Assembly (NCBI GenBank): GCA_905178155.1
Contig: CAJINV010000002.1
Location: 4,326,108 to 4,390,107, forward strand
Length of the DNA stretch: 64,000 nt
Direction of reading: 5' to 3'
From: Amoebophrya sp. A120
Taxonomy: Eukaryota; Sar; Dinophyceae; Syndiniales; Amoebophryaceae
Shown: positions 56,916 through 64,000 of the stretch, piece by piece
Layout: every line of letters begins with the position of its first letter
Numbering within the stretch: position 1 is the first letter of the stretch
Notes under the pieces: generated by a model
Databases searched by the model: none
Told to the model about the DNA's origin: nothing
Seen by the model: the letters and a program-made list of their open reading frames with translations, nothing else
Position numbers and translations under genes: made by a program

Positions 56916-59283
56916 TAATGTAATGGTGGAAATTAGTTGTACAACGCGAACGCGTTGTCAAGAGCTCCAGCTGCTGCACTCGTAAAGTTGTGGACCGCCT
57001 CTACTATAGCAGTATGTGCGGAGGTCAAGTTTCCCCTTAGCTTTTGAAAACATTCGCCGGACGAGCAGCTGCAGCTCTTACAGCCCCGAGCACGCTCTCG
57101 CTCCACCACCGTCCGTAGGCGAGCCGAGCCGACAGCTCTGAGCTCAGCTGCTCGGATCGCGTGCGAAGAGGACAACATGTTCTTGTGATGAAAAAAAAAT
57201 AATGAAATATTGAACACTTCTGCCGGGTATCCATCATTTCTGTCTAGTCCGTATATCGTTGTGTGCTGTAGTCCTGGAGCCGGTCCGATCTCTTTGCTGT
57301 GCATGTCCCGATGACGTAAAGAGCATTTCGATCGGTTTGTTCTACCGTACCCGCATTTGGTGAAAAAGTCGGTCTTTCGTCATCTGTACACAGTATCTTC
57401 AAAATAAGTTGTCAAGAAGGATGAAAACGATGTTTGATCGGTGGTCTTTAGTATTCGCGTTAGTGCCATAAGCTGAATTTCCTCGGTTGCTTTTTCGTGT
57501 AATCGGAATACCATGCGTGTGAAATTCACTTTATTTTGATTTATATACTTCGTGCTAGTCGTCTGCCTCTCATCCTCGGTGTTGGTGGTCGCTCTCGTTT
57601 GATCGAATGTGTTTTTCCTCTTCGGTTAGAACAACCGCGTTTTTGACGTCGGTTTTTGTTTCAGGGAAAACTATATATCGTCCGGTGGTGTGTGATGTTA
57701 CTCAGGGTAGTACCGTGCTGTAGGAGGACGACGTCTTCCTCTTCGTAAACGTCCCTCATGACTTTTTCCTTTTCGTACAACAACAAAGAGGACTGCGTGA
57801 CGTTCCTCGATACTGGGCATTGCTCCTAAAAGAAACTACTGACGCGCCCGACGAGACCACGATGATCGTTTTTATTTGCCTAAACGAAATATTGAACGAC
57901 TCCCCCTTCTTCGACAGGTTATTTTTCTTGAGACTTGTTGGTCGTCCCCACGTCTGCAACAAGTCCTAGAAGGACACAAAAGTAGAGCATTTACTTCACG
58001 ACCTCGACGCTTTGAACAACAAATTGCAAACTTTTCGGAAATATTTTTATACTTTTATACAAAACTTTTGAACTACTACCGGTCAACATCTTCTTATTTT
58101 ACGAACAAACAAAAAATTCCTATAAATACTACGTCAGTTATGTGGAACAAGTAGAACCTACTGCTCAACAGTAGTGTTGTTACTTCCTCAGAAGTACAAC
58201 TAGCAGGCGAGTGTAGTTTCTACAATAATATACTATGTCACTTCTTCCAGATCTTCCACGCGAAGCCGAAGCCACTATTGCCACTTCTGCAAGCTGTGGA
58301 GGTTGAAGCATTTGCACGACTGCGTCCTGGACCGGGGAAGGTATAGAGTTAGAAGCTTGATGCTGTATGATGTAGTAGGAACGGCTTTTGGTTTTGTGTG
58401 ATGGTGTGAAGACATGTTGTCACATGGAAATAAACGCACAACCGGGGTAGACCGGGTCTAGAAATTTCTCTAGGCATTTTTTTCGCTTAGCAGGTAGCTT
58501 CTTAAGAGAAGCTTCTGAGAGGGGCTTTTAAGTGCCGCCCATCTGAATTCAGATGCGCGCCGGGGCACGCGCCCGCCTGAATTCAGCTGAAGACAGCGAA
58601 AAGACTCCACTGCAGGTGGGCCGAGGGCTGGGCAAGGCCCAAGGGTGCGTCCGCCTACTTTTAGGTAGACGCGCGCCGGGCCAGCCATCCGCAATGCTCC
58701 CAGCGCAGACGCCGGGCCAATCTTCCTCAATTGAGCCGCACGGCGGTCCCAGCGTCTAAATGCAAGGGGGCGCCGGGACAAGTCCGATAGGATTTATGTT
58801 CACGTCGGGCCAGGTCCGCTTGCATTCACGCGGGCGCCGACTTGAATGTAGCCACCTTCCACAGGAGGGGACTTAGAAAGGCAAGACCTCTCCTGAGAGA
58901 GAAAGCCTCGATCTCTTTCGCAGAAATGCAACTTTATTGCGCCTTGGCCTCTACTTTCACTTTCTCGGGAGCAGTGGCTCCTAGCCTCTACGCCCTAGCC
59001 TTGGCTCCCACAGGAGGGGGTGTAAAAGGTCCAAACTGCTCCCGAGAAAGAAATCCGCAAGATGCGTTGCAGAAAGTAAGGGGCCTTGTGCTTGGGCGGC
59101 TTCGTTTTTCCTCTGGAGCGGCCTCCATTGCGTAGTTTATTTGGATGAAGATGCTTCTGAGTTTACTAGACGCCCCATCGCCGGCGTCCTGGACGCCGGC
59201 GTGGTAGTCTCGTAGTAATTACTAAATTTGATTTGTTCCAGATCTTCCACGCGAAGCCACCACCCCGACCACCTCCAAGGAAC
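56916..59283. other. Intergenic g9–g10 with an inverted-repeat-rich segment
   Basis: AT-leaning 56916–58440 with no gene; then 58440–59135 is GC-richer and full of palindromes (AGCTTCT TAAG AGAAGCT near 58497; CTGAATTCAG-type words near 58545 and 58577; a perfect 16-bp inverted repeat at 58960–59050). No coding frame supported. Confidence 0.6.
58960..59050. repeat. Perfect 16-bp inverted repeat
   Basis: CTTTCTCGGGAGCAGT at 58960–58975 and its exact reverse complement at 59035–59050, 59 bp apart. The spacer contains CCTAGCC / GGCTCC-type repeats. It could form a hairpin in RNA or DNA; role unknown. Confidence 0.75.
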
Positions 59284-60657
59284 ATGGCTTTCACTCGGCG
59301 CACTCCTAACGCAGCTCGTCACCGGCCCGCAGGTCGTCGTCCCAGCATGATCACCACAAGCACAAACTCTACACGTCGTAGAGGCGCTGGCGCCGCCTCG
59401 CCGAGGACGTCTAGCTGTCCGAGGTACAAGAGGAGAAGCAGAACTATGCGCCGCCGCTTATCGTGCGTAAAAATGTCCTCACGACCCAAGAGTCAAGTAG
59501 ACAGGGACTTTGCAACACGACAAGAAAGCCAAAAGTTTTGGGAGCCACGCATGACAAGTTTGGCGCTGCAGTGTAGAAGTTGTGCCTAGATATTCCAGAC
59601 GCATGACAAATGCGCCCCGTAGTTGTCCTGATTAGTGCATGACAGAATACCAAGCGCCAACATTTTGTACAGAATGCCGTTTATTGAGAACCGCGCGTGT
59701 GAAGTAAACACGCAATTTGGCACGACGTCACCAGCTTATCGGGGTCGTGGGGACGTCTTTGCATAGGATATCGATTACCTCCTATATCAACTGTAAAAAT
59801 GTCTGGGTCTGGAAGGGTGTAGACTTGTAATGCAGGTTTTCCATGACCCATGGCCATGAGGTCCGGAATGCGGGACTTCGCATGACAGACTCTGTGAGGT
59901 CTCTGCCATGCCTATCCTGCATGAGAAACTTCCTCCCAACTTGGTCGAAAGTGGACAGCTTTTGGGAATTATGCAACACAGATCTTTGCATGATTGAGAT
60001 TTAGCATGACAAGTTGGAATCTTCCAGACCCAGGCATTTTTGCATTTGATATCCTACGGGGAAGAACAAGTTCCTGCTTGCTGCAACCAGCGTCTATCCT
60101 GTGCAAAAGTATCGCACTCGTAGTAATTGCAGTCATACACTACAAATCCTTTCGCTAAGGTAAATCAGCATTACAAATTTTATTTCTCATGCTGAGGAAA
60201 TTTGTAATGCATTTATACGAGTGCGATACTTTTGCAATGCACAGCGTCCTGCGCATCGCGATATCAACATACACGACCAGCACTCTAGTGGTATCGCCGG
60301 CCCCTCTATCCACAGAAAAAAAACCCATCCCCATCCATTTTTCGCATGACAGGCACAGAAATTTATACGTGTTTTGCATGACAAATTGGATGTGGATGGG
60401 TGTTTTTTCCTGGATGCCCTCCTCTCGTCAGTGCCGTGAACGTGGAAAAAATCAACGCGCAGCAGCAATCACAGCAGCAGAGGAGCACAACTGGAAGCGC
60501 CAACGGAAGCCGCAAGACAAACGCAGCGCCAGCTGCCCAGCCGAACATGGGAGACAAGATGAACGAGGATAATTGCAGTGGCTCCTGTGGCAGTATGAAA
60601 AAGAAAACTTCAACTTCAAGCTTCTTACAACTACACTACGAAGATGCCGAAATTTAA
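59284..60657 (+). CDS. g10: small basic protein of unknown function, five exons including a 9-nt exon
   Basis: Exons 59284–59458, 59776–59784, 60057–60094, 60249–60306, 60422–60657; 516 nt, 171 aa; four introners. N-terminus is Arg-rich (TRRTPNAARHRPAGRR, PRYKRRSR), then a moderately hydrophobic stretch (KFLLAATSVLRIAIS), then a Gln/Asn/Ser-rich tail. No family recognised. Exon 2 is only TACCTCCTA. The first introner has a poor TSD (CCGCT/TCGAT), so the exon 1–2 join is the weakest point, though the total frame closes. The stop is only 33 nt before the g11 ATG. Confidence 0.65.
59459..59770 (+). mobile_element. Introner, family H (g10)
   Basis: TATCGTGCGTAAAAATGTCC … GGGGACGTCTTTGCATAGGATA split inverted ends; TSD CCGCT/TCGAT (two mismatches); 312 bp. 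Internal sequence resembles the start of 19364–20019. Confidence 0.85.
59785..60051 (+). mobile_element. Introner, family A (g10)
   Basis: TATCAACTGTAAAAATGTCT … TTTGCATTTGATA; TSD TCCTA exact; 267 bp. Begins 14 bp after the previous element. Confidence 0.92.
60095..60243 (+). mobile_element. Introner, family B (g10)
   Basis: TATCCTGTGCAAAAGTATCG … CGATACTTTTGCAATGCACA; TSD GCGTC exact; 149 bp; right end ACA. Confidence 0.92.
60307..60416 (+). mobile_element. Introner, family D, shortest copy (g10)
   Basis: TATCCACAGAAAAAAAACCC … GGGTGTTTTTTCCTGGATG; TSD CCCTC exact; 110 bp. Confidence 0.9.
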
Positions 60658-60690
60658 TTGCAGCTGCTCTTCTTTTGTTGTCCTCTTCGC

Positions 60691-62677
60691 ATGACGTCGA
60701 CGAGGAGCACGAGAGTCGTGTTCCTGTTGGTATGCGTAGGTGAACAGCAGATCATGGAAATGAAGGAAGTCGAAGTTTCTTCCCCTTGCATAGAATGCGG
60801 CAAGAACACCAGTGGAGATGAGAAGCAGAAACTACCAGTGCAAAAACCAGCAGCGGCCGTCATCGGTCGGTTTTACAACCCACACGAAGGACCTGAGGAA
60901 GTCGAAGGCACTGCTGCTGCTGCAGCCGGACCACACCTGGCCCCCAGTGGTGCTGACCCCGCGGCCGCGCTATGCCTTGCAAATGTTTCTAGGTCTAGTT
61001 GAAGGGAGGTCCCAACTTGCCCCGCACGTTCTCGTGGATGACGGAAAATAAACTTCTTATGTTGCATGCGCCCCAAAACCAAAAGTAAAAGAAAATACGC
61101 AAGTTTCTTGCTACGCCAATACGGAACCTGTCATGTTGCCAGACAGGCATCGCGACCGTGAGGCGTGTGCTACACCTGTAAATACAGCGCATTTGTGTGC
61201 ATAATTCCAGACCACCATCTGCATGACAACTGAAAAGAAGATCTTCATGTGTGACAAACAGGGCGGGAACCCTTCCAGAGCCAAACGTATTTGCAGTCGA
61301 TAGTACGCGCCGCTGCATCAAGCTTCTTCACCCGTAGTTGCACAGCGGTCCGCTGCAACAGAGGATCCTCTTCAGGCTGCTGCTGCTGCAAGCGGGGACC
61401 CCGCGGCCGGAGCGGCAGGAAGGCGGCCAGGCCCGGGCGACCAGGACCACCACGAGGAACAACTACAACTAGCAGGAGGGGCTCCGGTGCGTACCTCCCC
61501 ACCGCCGGCCGCGGCTTCATCTGCCGGCGCCGGACCAAGTGATGGCACTGGGCTGCCACTAGTTGTAAAAAAAGAGCTAAGCAGCACACATCAACTGCCT
61601 CAACGTCAACTTCGCGAGGAACCAGGAAAGAAAGGTCTTCCGCACGATAGTGATATAGATAAAGCAGGCCATGGTGTTAAAGGTGCGCAAAAAAAAGAAG
61701 ACAAGCCAGCGGCTAAAGTACTTCATCTACATGGCGAGAACATGGATAGTGGACCCACTTCGGACAAGGATCATGAGGATCAACAAAATCCGCCATCAGC
61801 AGCTTCCAAAAACGGGGACAAGACATCATCTACAACTGCTCCTGCTAGTAATCATGCCACGCCGCCTTCTGCTCTTGGAGGCGCCCCCACTCCCGTGGAT
61901 TCTTCGAGCGCAACACATCCGGCGCAGCCCGCTGCTGGCGCAGCCCTCTCTGCATGTCTTGACATGCTGGCCAAGCCCAAGACAGATCGTGGCGGCGGCA
62001 AGTTGCGCAGCAAGAAAACGATACCCTCGAAAAGAAACAAAGGGGAGGACGCGGAGTACGAAGGCGAGGTGAACGTCGAGGACGGCCGGCCACACGGGGA
62101 GGGCAAGCTGACGTGGCCGAACGGGGATTTTTTTTGGAGGATGGAGTACGAAGGGCAGTTCCAAGGAGGTTCCATGGATGGCTGCGGCAAGATGGTGTAT
62201 GGGAATGTGCCGATGTGCCTCCCTTCCGTCAGAGCCGAGCCACCCCGATTAGGGACGTATGAAGGGCAGTGGAAGAACGACAAGAGAGAAGGCGAGGGCG
62301 TGCACACGTATCCGGACGGGGCGACTTACAGGGGGCAGTGGTACTTAGACCTCCAACACGGAGAGGGCGAGTACACGTGGCCGGGCGGGTCGGAAAGTTA
62401 CAAGGGGGAGTATAAGGACGGCAAGCCTCATGGCCGTGGCTTGTACACGTGGCCGACCGGGGATACGTATGAGGGGCAGTGGGAGCACAACCAGCGTCAC
62501 GGCGAGGGCGTGCACACGTGGCCGGACCGGACGAGCTGGCACGGGGAGTTTAAGGAAGATCGGGTAGACGCCAGCATCAAAGGCAAGTGCATCCCGCAGG
62601 GCGACAGCGGCCTGGCTGTGGATGGCAAAAGCTTCGCGGAATGCGCCCCGAAGCCGACAAACACAAACTTATGCTAA
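60691..62677 (+). CDS. g11: MORN-repeat protein
   Basis: Exons 60691–60970 and 61311–62677; 1647 nt, 548 aa; one introner. The first ~340 residues are disordered (Ala/Gly/Pro/Ser, Lys/Glu/Asp-rich). Residues ~343–505 carry about seven MORN repeats of the form YEGxWxxxxxHGxGxYTWPDG, for example YEGQWKNDKREGEGVHTYPD, YRGQWYLDLQHGEGEYTWPG and YEGQWEHNQRHGEGVHTWPD. MORN proteins in alveolates typically sit at membranes, in the cortical cytoskeleton or at the division plane; which applies here is not readable. The frame is open upstream of the chosen ATG, and a second ATG at 60754 (MEMKEVEV) is a possible start. A TTTAATTGCAG at about 60653–60663 could be an acceptor for spliced-leader trans-splicing (inference). 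Confidence 0.85.
60971..61305 (+). mobile_element. Introner, family A, strongly diverged (g11)
   Basis: Left TATGCCTTGCAAATGTTTCT…AGGTCTAG, right TTCCAGAGCCAAACGTATTT…GTCGATAGTA. TSD CGCGC exact if the element ends GTA; 335 bp, the longest plain family A copy outside the one with a duplicated end. Probably an old insertion. Confidence 0.8.
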
Positions 62678-64000
62678 GACGGTTGTGGGAGTGATGGCGA
62701 CGTCGATGATGGCCATCAGCTACCAATGGATCGCTGCAGGAGCCGTCGGACAGTGTCACTTTATGTGCTGCGCATCAGTTCGACAAAGCGAAAACAGCGC
62801 ACGAAGATGAATAGTGCCGCGGGTTTCTATTTGTTTCCCGCGTATGTCTTTGTCGATGTTGATGCGAATTTCGCTGCCTATCAGCATACCCTCGAGCTCG
62901 AGCTGCAGCGGCCAGTGAATTTTGAGGCCTAGTGTCAGAACTTCTGGAGATAGCAGCGTCACACGTCGACTTGCTGCGCGCCAACTTGCTTCATCTCTAT
63001 TCCCAACTACATCCAACTTTGAACTGATTTTTGCGGCGAGCTGCGGTCCAGCTTCTATTTTTCACGTGTATTTGTTCCCAAGACATACTAATGCTTTGTG
63101 TCCGGTTTTTTTTTTCTAATTCGTTTCCATTTTCATCCCATATACTTTTGACGACAATTTCAAGAATGTGAGCAAGTGCTTCCATAAATTTCCATCTAAC
63201 ATTAAAGACTCGTGCAATAAAATTGATTTTGATCATTTTTTTTTTAGCAGTAGCGCTAGACTTGCTGTATCTGTATTAACCCTTTTCCTTTCATCTGACT
63301 CTGAGCCCCAACTCCATTTTAAGAACCCTATTTGAAGATGAAGACGCCAGCATTTTTCGGAGCGCTCAACCACTAGACGCGGTCGCCAAGAGCGACCCAG
63401 CTCACTTTTAAAAACCTCCGTGTGCTCGTGTCTGAATGAAGACGATAAACCATAAATCAAATGCAACCTATCGCCGTCAGGCAAGTTTTTGACTGGCGTT
63501 AGCATGCTGCATGAAGAAAACAATAGAAAGAAATCTGTTCACAGTGGTTGATATGTCGATGCAGCAGGCGGTCGCTCTGCTCGATGTGTGATCTAGTGCC
63601 ATTATGTTATGATCGTTTAATAAATGAGCCCTCTCGTCGTCGACCGTCGTCATCACCTTACTAGCTCGGGGGAAGGAATCTCTAGGGAAAATAGTGCGGT
63701 CGCAGGGGCGGGGGGGGAAGAGAAGAACTAGGCGAGGACGGGAAGGAGGGGCGACGGCGCGCGGGGTAGAGCGCGGGGTCGCTCATCGCAGAGTCTAAAG
63801 CTTGAGCGTGGTGCTCCCTTTACTGGGGCGGACGGACCTCACTCGCAAAACGCTGGGGCGGACGGACCTCACTCGCAAAACACTGGGGCGGATGGACCTC
63901 ACTCGCAAAACACTGGGGCGGATGGACCACGCGCGCAAAACACTGGGGCGGATGGACCACGCGCGCAAAACACTGGGGCGGATGGACCACGCGCGCAAAG
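62678..64000. other. Downstream of g11; no gene, ends in tandem repeat
   Basis: AT-rich with no recognisable coding region to about 63650, then GC-rich (63690–63790), then the 30-bp tandem array. Minus frames at 62997–63236 and 63233–63523 have no motif. Confidence 0.6.
63823..64000. repeat. 30-bp tandem repeat array, continues past window
   Basis: Five full units and most of a sixth, each starting CTGGGGCGGA and ending GCAAAAC(A/G). Two variants: units 1–3 contain CCTCACTC, units 4–6 contain CCACGCGC; position 11–12 changes from CG to TG after unit 2. Because 30 is divisible by three, every open frame gives a 10-residue repeat: TGADGPHSQN on the + strand, VLRAWSIRPS on the − strand. Whether either is translated cannot be told. 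Confidence 0.92.

Noticed and set aside
60597-60740. Fusing g10 and g11 through a GTATGA…TTGCAG intron
   Set aside because: The phase after such an intron leads to a stop at about 60739, and no further acceptor in the right phase was found; kept as two genes.
2626-61305. Encoded transposase within or near the introners
   Set aside because: Elements are 110–956 bp with no long internal frame of their own, and no transposase-like motif was recognised between genes.
63823-64000. CRISPR array
   Set aside because: Units are directly adjacent with no variable spacers, in a eukaryotic context; it is a minisatellite.

Overview
This 64 kb window looks like nuclear DNA from a compact dinoflagellate-lineage genome, most like the parasitic Syndiniales (Amoebophrya-type). 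That placement is inference. It rests on a eukaryotic gene structure, all eleven supported genes on the + strand in head-to-tail order, mixed-composition low-complexity proteins, and above all coding exons interrupted by dozens of short inverted-repeat 'introner' elements without GT–AG borders. Introners of this kind are known from Amoebophrya.

Reading rule found here. Almost every coding interruption has the same structure: a 5-bp direct repeat (TSD), an element that begins TAT and ends ATA with long terminal inverted repeats (TIRs), then the same 5-bp repeat again. Removing the element plus one TSD copy restores the reading frame. I placed 68 such introners (50 with perfect TSDs, 15 with one mismatch, 3 with two). 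By TIR they fall into about 13 families: A (TGTCTGGGTCTGG core, 20 copies), B (GCAAAAGTATCGTACTCG, 21), C, D, E, F, G, H, I, and four families seen once (J, K, L, M). After removing these and 12 ordinary introns (11 GT–AG plus one about 28 nt long), all eleven spliced reading frames are exact multiples of three and free of internal stops. This is strong internal support for the models.

Layout (genes named g1–g11): 1–2195 no gene; g1 2196–8693 large secreted or anchored low-complexity protein; g2 10158–13289 SWEET/MtN3-like sugar transporter; g3 15681–22317 rhomboid intramembrane protease with a very long N-terminal extension; g4 23976–25162 small secreted protein; g5 26569–30186 single-domain voltage-gated cation channel with an EF-hand; about 30.8–32.05 kb GC-rich island; g6 32898–34592 unknown basic protein; about 34.98–35.95 kb second GC-rich island; g7 36415–44415 19-exon protein with TPR-like helices, one of whose introners carries a roughly 0.8 kb GC-rich nested insertion; g8 45679–52093 two-RRM RNA-binding protein; g9 53144–56915 alpha/beta serine hydrolase (monoacylglycerol-lipase-like); g10 59284–60657 small unknown protein; g11 60691–62677 MORN-repeat protein; 63823–64000 a 30-bp tandem repeat running off the window end.

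The genes do not form an obvious pathway. The shared feature is the introner load (1–13 per gene). No transposase gene is visible, so the elements look non-autonomous (MITE-like) and would depend on a source elsewhere in the genome.
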